Translations under genes and position numbers: made by a program
NCBI RefSeq assembly: GCF_000812685.1
Contig: NZ_JWIF01000063.1
Location: 62,001-126,000 of the forward strand
DNA from: Halocynthiibacter namhaensis
GTDB taxonomy: Bacteria > Pseudomonadota > Alphaproteobacteria > Rhodobacterales > Rhodobacteraceae
Reading direction: 5' to 3'
Length of the DNA: 64,000 nt
The notes under the pieces: model-generated
What the model was told of the DNA's origin: nothing
The model's input: the letters and a program-made list of their open reading frames with translations, nothing else
Databases searched by the model: none
Part shown: positions 34,114 through 44,780 of the stretch, one piece after another
Layout: every line of letters starts with the position of its first letter
Position numbering within the stretch: the stretch's first letter is position 1

Positions 34114-35841
34114 ATGTCCAGCGTCGATAAAACCAAACTTCCCAGCCGTCACGTCACCGAAGGCCCAGCCCGCGCGCCACACCGTTCATATCTTTATGCG
34201 ATGGGTCTGTCGGAAGAAGAAATTCACCAGCCGCTTGTTGGCGTTGCCACATGTTGGAACGAAGCCGCGCCTTGTAACATTGCCCTGAACCGTCAGGCGC
34301 AATCTGTAAAAGCAGGTGTGAAGAAAGCTTTTGGTACGCCGCGCGAATTCACAACCATCACCGTGACCGACGGCATCGCCATGGGTCATGAAGGTATGCG
34401 GTCTTCCTTGGCATCGCGCGAAGCGATTGCTGATACCGTCGAATTGACCATGCGCGGCCATTGTTATGACGCGATTGTTGGTCTTGCGGGCTGTGATAAA
34501 TCTCTGCCTGGTATGATGATGGCGATGGTGCGTTTGAACACGCCTTCCGTCTTTATCTATGGTGGGTCTATCCTTCCGGGCCGCCACAATGGCAAAGACG
34601 TGACCGTTCAGGACGTGTTTGAAGCTGTTGGCGAACACCAGGCGGGCAATCTGTCTACCTGTGAACTTGAAAAACTGGAACAAGTTGCTTGCCCGTCTGC
34701 CGGTGCTTGTGGTGGGCAATTTACGGCCAACACAATGGCTTGTGTGTCTGAGGCCATCGGCCTTGCCCTGCCAAATTCTGCGGGTGCACCAGCGCCTTAT
34801 GAAAGCCGCGACCAATACGGCGAAGCGTCTGGCCGTGCGGTTATGAACCTGATTGCAAACAACATTCGCGCTCGTGACATTGTTACGCGCGAAAGCCTGA
34901 TCAATGCTGCGCGCGTTGTGGCTTGTACCGGTGGGTCCACCAATGCGGGGCTTCACTTGCCCGCGATTGCCCATGAAGCTGGCATTGATTTCTTCCTGCA
35001 AGACGTCTGCGACATCTTCCGTGAAACACCATATTTCGTTGATCTGAAACCAGGCGGCGCTTATGTGGCCAAGGACCTTTATGAAGCGGGCGGCGTTCCT
35101 GTGATCATGAAAGAACTCGACAAAGCGGGCCTTGTGAACCGCGATTGTATCACGGCAACGGGTCGTTCCATCGGCGAAGAAATCGACATGGTGACGCGCG
35201 AAGCTGACGGTAAAGTCATCTATCCAGCTGCGACCCCAATCACCAAAACTGGTGGTGTTGTGGGCCTCAAAGGCAACCTGGCCCCAGAAGGCGCGATCGT
35301 GAAAGTTGCTGGCATGGAAACACAGCATCAGATTTTCACCGGTCCAGCCCGCGTATTTGAATGCGAAGAAGAAGCGTTCGAAGCCGTACAAGGCCGCGAC
35401 TATGAAGAAGGCGATGTCTTCGTGATCCGCAATGAAGGCCCCTCCGGCGGCCCAGGCATGCGCGAAATGTTGGCAACAACTGCGGCACTGTCCGGCCAAG
35501 GCATGGGCAAAAAAGTTGCTCTGATCACGGATGGCCGTTTCTCTGGCGCGACACGTGGGTTCTGTGTGGGTCACGTTGGCCCAGAAGCCGCACATGGTGG
35601 CCCAATCGCATTCATCGAGAACGGCGACGTGATCACTTTGAACGCGATTGAAGGTTCTATCGATGTTGCTTTGACGGATGAAGAATTCGCTGAACGTAAA
35701 GCCAAATGGAAAGGCCCACGCGAAACTATCTATGCGTCAGGCGCTTTGTGGAAATACGCCCAGCAAGTTGGCGCGACCTATAAAGGTGCCGTGACTCATC
35801 CTGGCGCGAAACACGAACGCCACATCTACATGGATCTCTGA
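34114..35841 (+). CDS. ilvD: dihydroxy-acid dehydratase
   Basis: 575-residue iron-sulfur enzyme that makes the 2-oxo acid precursors of valine, isoleucine and leucine. Cluster cysteines are in the expected blocks: [11 protein letters not shown] (about 45-55), [12 protein letters not shown] (near 127) and [16 protein letters not shown] (near 200). [21 protein letters not shown] near residue 475 is the C-terminal signature. The stop overlaps the next gene's start by one base (TGATG), while a strong terminator hairpin lies within that next gene's first codons. It looks like a single-gene unit with limited read-through. Confidence 0.96.
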   Translation: MSSVDKTKLPSRHVTEGPARAPHRSYLYAMGLSEEEIHQPLVGVATCWNEAAPCNIALNRQAQSVKAGVKKAFGTPREFTTITVTDGIAMGHEGMRSSLASREAIADTVELTMRGHCYDAIVGLAGCDKSLPGMMMAMVRLNTPSVFIYGGSILPGRHNGKDVTVQDVFEAVGEHQAGNLSTCELEKLEQVACPSAGACGGQFTANTMACVSEAIGLALPNSAGAPAPYESRDQYGEASGRAVMNLIANNIRARDIVTRESLINAARVVACTGGSTNAGLHLPAIAHEAGIDFFLQDVCDIFRETPYFVDLKPGGAYVAKDLYEAGGVPVIMKELDKAGLVNRDCITATGRSIGEEIDMVTREADGKVIYPAATPITKTGGVVGLKGNLAPEGAIVKVAGMETQHQIFTGPARVFECEEEAFEAVQGRDYEEGDVFVIRNEGPSGGPGMREMLATTAALSGQGMGKKVALITDGRFSGATRGFCVGHVGPEAAHGGPIAFIENGDVITLNAIEGSIDVALTDEEFAERKAKWKGPRETIYASGALWKYAQQVGATYKGAVTHPGAKHERHIYMDL

Positions 35842-36473
35842 TGGCGTCTTGCTTTCATATTATAAAACAAAAGGCCCGGATCATTCTGGGCCTTTTGTCA
35901 TTGCTTGCCTTGCCCGCATGTCTTGCCGCGCCTCTTGTTGATGAAAACCGTGAATTGGCGGATCACGGTCAGGTGTTTGACGGCGCTGTCACTATTCCTG
36001 CCCCTGATGGGTATTGTTTGGACGAAGCCACATCCAAAGCCACAGCAAATCCCCCGGTTCTTGTTTTCGCCTCGTGTCAGGCTTTGGGTCAAACCAACAC
36101 CCCGCCACCGAACACACTTGCTATTGTAACAGCGACGATCATGCCTGACCCCGTACCAGTTGAACGGAACGCGCAGCCAGAATTACTGGCGTTTTTTCAG
36201 TCTCAAGGTGGGTTAAGTTTGATGTCCCGTGGTGCACGAACTGAGATCTCTATCGTGGATCATAGCCAGCAGAGCGATGATTACTTTTGGGTCTTGGCCA
36301 GGGAAGACCGGGCGCCGCGTCACTTAAGCCCGTGGATCTGGTTCGGTCTGACCGAGGTTTCCGGCCATGGCGTCACTGTTTCTGTTTATCCTGCCTCAGA
36401 TCACCACGGGGATGATGATGCTGCAGGAAAATTGCTGTTCACATCTTTCCTGCAGCGCCTTGCCAAACGTTAA
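35841..36473 (+). CDS. uncharacterised exported (lipoprotein-like) protein
   Basis: 210 residues. The N-terminus [20 protein letters not shown] is followed by LLALPAC, a signal peptide with a lipobox-like LPAC at C27, so it is probably a lipoprotein or periplasmic protein. The rest is not recognised. Two further cysteines (GYCLDEA and FASCQAL) may form a disulfide. The start overlaps the ilvD stop (TGATG). A 14-bp stem hairpin with a T tract occupies codons 9-20, so most transcripts from ilvD should end before the mature part is reached. Regulation by read-through is possible. Confidence 0.65.
   Translation: MASCFHIIKQKARIILGLLSLLALPACLAAPLVDENRELADHGQVFDGAVTIPAPDGYCLDEATSKATANPPVLVFASCQALGQTNTPPPNTLAIVTATIMPDPVPVERNAQPELLAFFQSQGGLSLMSRGARTEISIVDHSQQSDDYFWVLAREDRAPRHLSPWIWFGLTEVSGHGVTVSVYPASDHHGDDDAAGKLLFTSFLQRLAKR
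35867..35898 (+). terminator. terminator hairpin lying inside the following coding region
   Basis: ACAAAAGGCCCGGA (35867-35880) pairs with TCTGGGCCTTTTGT (35885-35898) over all 14 positions, one of them G-U, with a TCAT loop. It has the A-rich/T-rich arms of an intrinsic terminator. It begins 26 nt after the ilvD stop but encodes the signal peptide of the next gene. Confidence 0.75.
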
Positions 36474-36644
36474 CGATTTTCTTATCAAAGTTGGACAATA
36501 AGATGGGTTGCGAGTGCAGCGAAAAACGTCCAAATATCGTAGTTGAATGGTTTCGCTATGACGGCGATGGCGGAAACGGCTTGCTGCTTGTGAAAGTATT
36601 TATTCGAACATGTGTGATGATTTAATCAATATGAGTGTTTTGAC

Positions 36645-37415
36645 ATGAAGGCAGGCGGAAAACTTCTTCAACAGTTACGGCACCAACGCTATCTGAAGCG
36701 GTTGGGGCAGCAACTTGACCAAGCGGATAAAATACCGCTTGGGGAACTGCGCCAGCAATGCAGTCAGGCACGCCATGTTTTGCGGCCCCTGACGCGCTTT
36801 CTGCGTTTGTCAGAAGAACGTTTGGCCGATCCACTGACCCGTGATCAGAAGATCCCGGCACCTGTTGGGACGGATTGGACGTGGCGACCAAAACAATGGC
36901 GCACCCAGATGGCCGAAAAAGGGTTTGCTGGCCTCGCAAGCGAAACGCAAATCGGCGAAGATGCCACCGTATTTCACGATTGTTCCGAACGCGAACTTAT
37001 CGTGAAGCAGGTTCGCAATCGCAACGCGGGGGACGGTGCACGTTTTGGGCTGCGTTTCGATGTGTTCCATTTTGCGGGCAGTTTTCTATCCCTCGCTGTC
37101 GATCTTCCGCCGGAAGCTGTTGCTGGGCTGAAAAAACGCCATCTGTTCCGCTTGGATACTTCAATTTCCGTGGAACGTGACATTGATCTTTATGCGCGAT
37201 TGAACATCAAACACGGGCCGAATACCGAAAAACTGGTCAGCAAAATATCGACTGATGGGGCGGGTTCGTCTGCGGAATTCGATCTGGCTTACACGCAATT
37301 GAATGAACAACGCGTCGAGAAAATTTGGATGGATTTCATCTTTGAGAACCCTGCCCACAATCAAATCGAATTGCATGATGTGACGTTCAGCCGCCGCCCG
37401 CGGTCAGAAATTTAA
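36645..37415 (+). CDS. uncharacterised protein, probably DUF6478 family
   Basis: 256 residues, no signal peptide or membrane segment. The N-terminal 65 residues are basic and helical (LLQQLRHQRYLKRLGQQLDQ). The rest appears to be a beta-rich domain with FGLRFDVFHFAGSFLSLAVD, RHLFRLDTSISVE, and a final MDFIFENPAHNQIELHDVTF. I recognise the central segment as that of a Rhodobacterales family annotated DUF6478, from memory and without a search. Function is unknown. It is followed after 9 nt by a small partner gene, so the two form an operon. Confidence 0.7.
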   Translation: MKAGGKLLQQLRHQRYLKRLGQQLDQADKIPLGELRQQCSQARHVLRPLTRFLRLSEERLADPLTRDQKIPAPVGTDWTWRPKQWRTQMAEKGFAGLASETQIGEDATVFHDCSERELIVKQVRNRNAGDGARFGLRFDVFHFAGSFLSLAVDLPPEAVAGLKKRHLFRLDTSISVERDIDLYARLNIKHGPNTEKLVSKISTDGAGSSAEFDLAYTQLNEQRVEKIWMDFIFENPAHNQIELHDVTFSRRPRSEI

Positions 37416-37424
37416 GAGGTTCCC

Positions 37425-37793
37425 ATGGCTGACTTTACGATTATTCATTCTGAAATGCATGATGGGATCTGGAACGGCGTTGTGTCCGGCCCCAAGGATG
37501 GCAATCAGCCCGACATTGAAATCAGCTGCCTCGATCGTGTGCTGGACAGTGTTTCCCTTGAAGATCAAGGTTTAGGCGTTTGGAAGTTATCTTTTCCGGT
37601 GCCCGCCGATCTGTTGTCAGACGGGGTGCAAATTCTTGTGGTCACAGAAAAATCAAGTGACACGCGGATTGGGAATTATCCGATTATATCAGGCCAATCC
37701 CTTGAAGATGATTTTCGGGTAGAGGTCGAGCTTTTGCGTGCCGAAGTCGAGCTCTTGAAGAAAACCCTGCGCAAGCATTGTTCCGAGACTTAA
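37425..37793 (+). CDS. uncharacterised small protein with C-terminal coiled coil
   Basis: 122 residues, not recognised. Residues 1-85 look beta-rich (FTIIHSEMHDGIWNGVV, then LSFPVPADLLSDGVQILVV). The last 35 form a leucine-heptad coiled coil (VEVELLRAEVELLKKTLRKH), suggesting oligomerisation. It starts 9 nt after the DUF6478-like gene stop, with AAGAGG upstream, so the two are co-transcribed and may work together. The N-terminal domain could bind a ligand or glycan, but nothing in the sequence proves it. Confidence 0.68.
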   Translation: MADFTIIHSEMHDGIWNGVVSGPKDGNQPDIEISCLDRVLDSVSLEDQGLGVWKLSFPVPADLLSDGVQILVVTEKSSDTRIGNYPIISGQSLEDDFRVEVELLRAEVELLKKTLRKHCSET

Positions 37794-37898
37794 GGGCGAG
37801 ACCTGAGGGGCGAGGCTTGAAGATCCAACGTTTTGATCATCTAGGTTAACGCGGCGTCTTGCGTGACAGTCCGGGTCTTTCTGCGCAAACTGTGCTGA

Positions 37899-39940
<2,042 letters not shown>

Positions 39941-40066
39941 CCCCCAAGATAACCCCGGCCAATAGTGGAAACTGTTAACATAATACCACGTTATTGTCCG
40001 CCCACTGACCCATTGTCGCCCAAATTCGGTGCTGAACTATCTTAACAGGTTTTATTGGGGGTGCAT

Positions 40067-40969
40067 ATGGATCGACTGACGGAAATGGAGGCCTTCGTTG
40101 CGGTCGTCGAACAGGGCGGTTTCACAGACGCAGCCCGCAAGATGGACGTCTCTAAATCTGCGGTGTCGAAACATATCTCGTCGTTGGAAACCCGGTTAGG
40201 GGCGCGCCTATTGCGACGGACAACACGCCGGGTCACTCCGACCGAAGTTGGGCTGGCCTATTATGATCGCGCCCGCAACGTCCTGAATGACGCCAGCGAG
40301 GCCTACCTTTTGGTGTCGGCTTTGCAATCTCCCCCGTCTGGGCATTTGAAAATCTCGGTTGCCACTGATTTTGGCAGGCGGCAACTTGCGCCTGTGATCG
40401 ATGAGTTCTTGCACAGGTTTCCAGATATTGACGTAAGCATGACGTACGAAAATCGTTACGTTGACCTTATGGGCGAGACCATCGATGTCGCCATTCGCAC
40501 GGGTGGCGTGGTGGACAGCAGTTTGCGTTCGCGTAGGCTTGCCGAGGCGACAATGTCCATGGTTGCATCGCCGTGCTATTTTGAAAAATTTGGACAGCCA
40601 AAGAAGATCGACGATCTAAACACGCATAGACTTCTTCATTCTTCCAGCATTTCTGCCGCGGTCTGGAACGTGCGGGCGACAACAGGCGAGATGCGCCAAA
40701 TCCGCGCCACAGGTCGGCTGTCGGTTAATGATGGGCAATCCTTGCTCAGCGCGGCCATTTCCGGTCTGGGGATCGCCTATTTGCCAAGTTTTCTCTATGG
40801 GGATGCTCTGAAAAAAGGGGTGGTTCAAAAGGCAATGCCGGATGGGGCTTTCGATGATTTGGGCATTTATGCCGTATGCGCGCCAAGCCGATTTACCGAA
40901 CCCAAAGTGCGCGCCTTCATGGATTTCATGACCGAAGCTTTCATTGGCAAAGGGCCTGACCATTGGTGA
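40067..40969 (+). CDS. LysR-family transcriptional regulator
   Basis: 300 residues. The N-terminal winged helix-turn-helix is at about 1-60: MDRLTEMEAFVAVVEQGGFT, then AARKMDVSKSAVSKHISSLE. The effector domain begins near 90 with GHLKISVATDFGRRQLAPVI. The start at 40067 has GGGGG just upstream. It follows the FadH-like gene by 126 nt in the same direction, an arrangement that often means a regulator of the neighbour, but no clear operator could be picked out between them. The OmpA-like gene beyond it is convergent. Confidence 0.9.
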   Translation: MDRLTEMEAFVAVVEQGGFTDAARKMDVSKSAVSKHISSLETRLGARLLRRTTRRVTPTEVGLAYYDRARNVLNDASEAYLLVSALQSPPSGHLKISVATDFGRRQLAPVIDEFLHRFPDIDVSMTYENRYVDLMGETIDVAIRTGGVVDSSLRSRRLAEATMSMVASPCYFEKFGQPKKIDDLNTHRLLHSSSISAAVWNVRATTGEMRQIRATGRLSVNDGQSLLSAAISGLGIAYLPSFLYGDALKKGVVQKAMPDGAFDDLGIYAVCAPSRFTEPKVRAFMDFMTEAFIGKGPDHW

Positions 40970-40987
40970 AAAGGCGCGCGGTGGGGA

Positions 40988-41932
40988 TCATTCGACGGAC
41001 ATAAGCATAACCTCCACGCGCCGATTTGCTTCGCGACCAGCGGTGGTTAAGTTGCTAGCACGCGGTGCTAAATACCCTGCCCCTTCAGCGGATACTTGTG
41101 ACGACGACACGTTGAATTTCGAAATCAAATGTTCCCTGACTGATTGGGCGCGCCGTTTGGAAAGACTAGTGTTTCCGGGCAGGCCCCCAACTGCATCTGT
41201 GTGACCAACCAAGGTCACTTGCCGATCAGGATTGCCGTTCAAATATTGTGCCAATGCCGCAAGCGCCGACATGCCGGATTCTGTCAACCCGGCACCGCCA
41301 CTTTGAAAGGTTAACCCTTCTAGTACAGCATGCCCGTGGCCTTCCAACGCCTGCCCAAGTTCGGACGAAGCCAAGGGGGTGGGGATCGGTTGGGTAACAG
41401 ATCCAGCGGGTGTGGTTGTAACCGTTTTGGCAGCATCGCCCAGTTGATTGATCTGCACAAAACCCGTGCTATCGGTACGGCTGACAAATATGGTCACGGC
41501 ATTGCTTGCGCCTGTTGCCGTGACCTGTTGAGCGGATAGAAACCTAAAATCGCTCAGATTCACATGCATATCAGGTTCTGAAAATACGTCAGCGGAAAAT
41601 CTGAAGTCAAAGCCACCACAACCGTCTGTCTCGCATTCAAATGTGATCTCAAACCCGGCATCCATCAGCTGTTGGCGCAATGGATCTAGCAATTGCAAAC
41701 TGGTCAACTCAGAAGCTGGAAGCCTCCAAGCTTGCTTGGCCACGGCACCTTGTAGATCAATACTGGACATCTCGCCATCGCGCCAAGGAGTGGTGATTAA
41801 AGCAAAACTTGTGTGATCGGATGTTTCACTCGCACTTATCTGGGCGGGCAAGGGGAATTCGGGCGTGAAAGCGCTGACTGCGGTCGACATAGCCGCCAGC
41901 GCGATCCCGAAAATGGCAAGCTTTGCTGTCAT
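40988..41932 (-). CDS. OmpA-family peptidoglycan-binding protein
   Basis: 314 residues. The N-terminus MTAKLAIFGIALAAMSTAVS is a signal peptide, cleaved around SAFTPE. Residues about 25-200 form an uncharacterised domain containing a probable disulfide (ECETDGCGG). The C-terminal OmpA domain has the peptidoglycan-binding pattern VGHTDAVGGLPGNTSLSKRR and NRRVEVML. It is probably a periplasmic or outer-membrane-associated anchor. The start overlaps the stop of the CMD-family gene (ATGA), making it the last gene of a minus-strand run. Confidence 0.88.
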   Translation of the reverse strand: MTAKLAIFGIALAAMSTAVSAFTPEFPLPAQISASETSDHTSFALITTPWRDGEMSSIDLQGAVAKQAWRLPASELTSLQLLDPLRQQLMDAGFEITFECETDGCGGFDFRFSADVFSEPDMHVNLSDFRFLSAQQVTATGASNAVTIFVSRTDSTGFVQINQLGDAAKTVTTTPAGSVTQPIPTPLASSELGQALEGHGHAVLEGLTFQSGGAGLTESGMSALAALAQYLNGNPDRQVTLVGHTDAVGGLPGNTSLSKRRAQSVREHLISKFNVSSSQVSAEGAGYLAPRASNLTTAGREANRRVEVMLMSVE

Positions 41933-42498
41933 CTATGGCTCGCGTGGTAGTCATCATTGGGGCGCATTTTGGTGCCCGATGCAATGCGATTGGTCATATT
42001 GTAGAACCCTGCAACGGACGCGATATCCCAGATATCCCGATCACTGAAACCCACATCCCTTAGCTTCTGGCGGTCGCTTTCAACCACTTCGGCGCTGGTT
42101 TTGGTGAGTTTTTCAGAAAACTCAAGCATCGCCCATTGCCGTTCAGGCAAATCCAAGACGCGCCAATTCATGACAAGCGCCTCGCCCAGTTGCGGATCAC
42201 CAGAAAGTTCGCGCACAGCAGCACCATGGGCGACAAGGCAGTAATGGCATTTGTTGATGGAAGACACGCAAACCGCGATCATCTCACGTTCCAGCTTGGT
42301 CAGGCCAGAATCCGCCAGCATCATGTCATTATACAGCGCAGCAAAGGCGTTTAGTTTATCAATATCAAACGCATAGGCCTGCAAAACATTCGGCACCATC
42401 CCCAACTTTTCCTGGCAAATGTTGAAATATTTTGCGGTCGCTTCGGGTAGTGGGTCGACCATGGGCAGATCAAGGGCGGTTACGGGTTTATCTGTCAT
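41929..42498 (-). CDS. peroxidase-related (AhpD/carboxymuconolactone decarboxylase-like) protein
   Basis: 189-residue all-helical protein of the CMD/AhpD superfamily. The redox motif is present: C84 and C87 in INKCHYCLVAHG, with H91 as the proton-relay histidine and an acidic residue earlier in LEREMIAV. This matches the uncharacterised peroxidase-related enzyme group, probably a thiol-dependent hydroperoxide reductase. It overlaps the downstream OmpA-like gene (ATGA) and follows the GNAT gene by 10 nt, so it belongs to one minus-strand operon from cinA. Confidence 0.88.
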   Translation of the reverse strand: MTDKPVTALDLPMVDPLPEATAKYFNICQEKLGMVPNVLQAYAFDIDKLNAFAALYNDMMLADSGLTKLEREMIAVCVSSINKCHYCLVAHGAAVRELSGDPQLGEALVMNWRVLDLPERQWAMLEFSEKLTKTSAEVVESDRQKLRDVGFSDRDIWDIASVAGFYNMTNRIASGTKMRPNDDYHASHR

Positions 42499-42508
42499 CT
42501 ATCTGATC

Positions 42509-43234
42509 TCACGCTTGTTTTACTCGATAATGGTACTGTCCCACAGAACACATGTTCATGGAAGAATAGAGCGCATTTGCCCCCTCGTTATCCTGCGTCA
42601 CAATCACAGAGAAATATTTTGCCCCGTGATGTTTTGCCCAGGTTGCCGCCTTGCGCATCGCATTTTGTGCAGACCCGTTCCGACGCTGGGAGGGTGTGAT
42701 TTCAAGGGCGTGCAACATGGCGATATCGTTGTGAACGCCGACATAAGCAACGCCAGCTGGGCGGTCATTCGTGCGTGCGAAAATGCTTGTTTTCGGCTCA
42801 CACCCCCGGCGCATTACATCGATGCGCGCGGCATCAATCCCGCCCGCAAGCCACAGTTCTTCCATGATGCCAACAGGCGGCCAAACGGTAAAGGCGGACA
42901 TGCGCGGCGCATCATCGCCGGCAATTTCACCAATGGGTGCGACCCAAAGCGTCACCGGGTCTTTCACCATATAGCTGCGTTCCGCCAGCGCTTGGTCCAG
43001 CGCGCCCTCACCTTCGCGGATCATGAAAAGCGGCGTCTGCCCCAAGGCCTTCATTTTGTTCTCAGCCACTGCGATGTCGGGCACCTCGCCCGCATTTACA
43101 GCCGTGGTTGCGGAAACGCGCTGGCCACCACCCACGCCATCACGGATGACCCAACCTGCGTTCTGTTCGCGGGAAGCCGGGGGCCATGTCGCCTCGCAGA
43201 CATCATAAAGTTGGAATACATCAGGCGCGCTCAT
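42509..43234 (-). CDS. GNAT-family N-acetyltransferase
   Basis: 241 residues. The C-terminal half holds the acetyl-CoA-binding GNAT fold: a strand with AMLHALEITPSQRRNGSAQN (the RRxGxA-type pyrophosphate loop is QRRNGSA) and a final NEGANALYSSMNM. The first half may be a second, degenerate GNAT domain. The substrate is unknown. The start overlaps the stop of the CinA-like gene upstream (ATGA), so these are translationally coupled. Confidence 0.83.
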   Translation of the reverse strand: MSAPDVFQLYDVCEATWPPASREQNAGWVIRDGVGGGQRVSATTAVNAGEVPDIAVAENKMKALGQTPLFMIREGEGALDQALAERSYMVKDPVTLWVAPIGEIAGDDAPRMSAFTVWPPVGIMEELWLAGGIDAARIDVMRRGCEPKTSIFARTNDRPAGVAYVGVHNDIAMLHALEITPSQRRNGSAQNAMRKAATWAKHHGAKYFSVIVTQDNEGANALYSSMNMCSVGQYHYRVKQA

Positions 43235-43962
43235 AACAGGTTCTCCGAAAATTTGTTCCGCAACACATCCATCACAGCCTTTGCCGCCTGCGCATCCGTT
43301 CCCCGGATCACGATATTGGTGCCGTAACGGCCTTCATGATGGAACGGGTATGACCCGATAGACAGGGCGGGATTGGCCTTTGCCAATGCGCCTAAGGGGG
43401 CTGCAATATCGCCTTCACCGACCAAAAACCGTTGGCTTTCCGACAAAAGGGGCGCACCGCCGGTTAGTCCGGGCATCACACTTTCGACCATGGCACGAAA
43501 CACCGATGGAACCCCTGCCATGACGTAGCAATTTTCCACCTGAAAGCCCGGCGCAATCGACACCGGATTATCAATCAGAACCCCATGTTCTGGGATGCGC
43601 GCCATGCGCAAACGTGCTTCGTTCAACTCAGACCCTTGCCGTTCATAATGCGCCGCCAGCAGGGCGCGGGCATCATCGCGCACGTCAATGTTTTGGCCAA
43701 AGGCCTCGGCCACGCAATCGGCCGTAATATCATCATGGGTCGGGCCAATGCCGCCAGAGGTAAACACATGATCAAAGCTGGCCGACAGCGTGCGAATTGC
43801 AGCAATAATCGCAGGGGCATCGTCGGACACAACGCGCACTTCCTTTAAATCAACGCCCTTTTGCGTCAGCACCTGCGCCAGATGATGCATATTCGCATCG
43901 CGCGTGCGCCCGGAAAGGATCTCATCACCAATAACAAGCATTGCAGCCGAAGGATTTGTCAT
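43231..43962 (-). CDS. CinA-like molybdopterin-binding domain protein
   Basis: 243 residues, corresponding only to the N-terminal (MoCF_biosynth) domain of CinA; the C-terminal nicotinamide-nucleotide amidase domain is absent. The family motifs are MLVIGDEILSGRTRDANMHH at the N-terminus and VFTSGGIGPTHDDITADCVA near residue 65. Stand-alone members are common in Rhodobacterales and may hydrolyse ADP-ribose or act as pyrophosphatases; the activity is unproven. The start at 43962 has GAGGAA about 11 nt upstream. It is the first gene of a four-gene minus-strand operon and divergent from sfsA by 42 nt. Confidence 0.88.
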   Translation of the reverse strand: MTNPSAAMLVIGDEILSGRTRDANMHHLAQVLTQKGVDLKEVRVVSDDAPAIIAAIRTLSASFDHVFTSGGIGPTHDDITADCVAEAFGQNIDVRDDARALLAAHYERQGSELNEARLRMARIPEHGVLIDNPVSIAPGFQVENCYVMAGVPSVFRAMVESVMPGLTGGAPLLSESQRFLVGEGDIAAPLGALAKANPALSIGSYPFHHEGRYGTNIVIRGTDAQAAKAVMDVLRNKFSENLL

Positions 43963-44004
43963 GTTCTGTTCCTCAAAGATCTTACCCCGGTATAGGCCCG
44001 CATT

Positions 44005-44712
44005 ATGGAATTTCAAACCCCGCTTGTCCCCGCCAGGCTCATTCGTCGCTACAAGCGCTTCCTTGCTGATATGCGTTTGCCCGATGGGCAGGAAATTACC
44101 GCCCATTGTGCGAACCCTGGGTCCATGATGGGCCTGAAGGATGAGGGGCAGTTGTGTTGGCTGGAACCCAATGACGACCCAAAGAAAAAGCTGAATTATG
44201 GCTGGCGTCTGGTGGATCACGAAAACGGGCATTTCACCGGGGTTGATACCAGCTTGCCGAACCGTGCGCTAAAAGCGGCCTTCATGGCGCGCGATGTGCC
44301 GGAGGTCGCGGATTACGCAGGCGTGAAGCCCGAGGTGAAATATGGCGAAAATTCCCGCGTGGATTTCCTGCTGACCGATGAGGGCAAACCCGATCTTTGG
44401 CTTGAGGTGAAATCCGTCACCCTGTGTCGTACCCCCGGTCTTGCAGAATTTCCCGACAGTGTGACAGCGCGCGGCACCAAACACCTGAATGATTTGGCAG
44501 ATCAAGCGCGCAAGGGCGACCGCGCCATGTTGTTTTACCTGGTACAGCGCACGGATTGCACGTCGGTTACATTGGCGGATGACATTGACCCGACCTACGC
44601 GCAAGCCTTCAGAGAGGCGCGCAAAGCGGGATTGGAAGTGTTGGCCTACACGTGCAAAATCTCGCCTGAAGGCATTACAGTGCATGCGCCCGTGCCCTTT
44701 AGCTTCGATTAA
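44005..44712 (+). CDS. sfsA: SfsA family protein (sugar fermentation stimulation protein)
   Basis: 235 residues with an N-terminal OB-fold and a C-terminal restriction-endonuclease-like domain, predicted to bind DNA or act as a nuclease. Conserved blocks are LVPARLIRRYKRFLADMRLP, CANPGSMMGL, RVDFLLTDEGKPDLWLEVKS (with the D...ExK-type catalytic set) and FPDSVTARGTKHL. The E. coli namesake affects maltose genes, but the true role is unresolved. It precedes map by 68 nt in the same direction, an arrangement seen in other alphaproteobacteria. Confidence 0.93.
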   Translation: MEFQTPLVPARLIRRYKRFLADMRLPDGQEITAHCANPGSMMGLKDEGQLCWLEPNDDPKKKLNYGWRLVDHENGHFTGVDTSLPNRALKAAFMARDVPEVADYAGVKPEVKYGENSRVDFLLTDEGKPDLWLEVKSVTLCRTPGLAEFPDSVTARGTKHLNDLADQARKGDRAMLFYLVQRTDCTSVTLADDIDPTYAQAFREARKAGLEVLAYTCKISPEGITVHAPVPFSFD

Positions 44713-44780
44713 GCTTTTACATTTCTGATGGCTGCAGTATTTAGGCCCCGAATTGATCCATAGTTGAATTGGAGAGACCT

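Noticed and set aside
34186-35595. 469-codon open frame antisense to ilvD
   Set aside because: Shadow of a strongly codon-biased gene; histidine/phenylalanine-rich composition with no protein signature.
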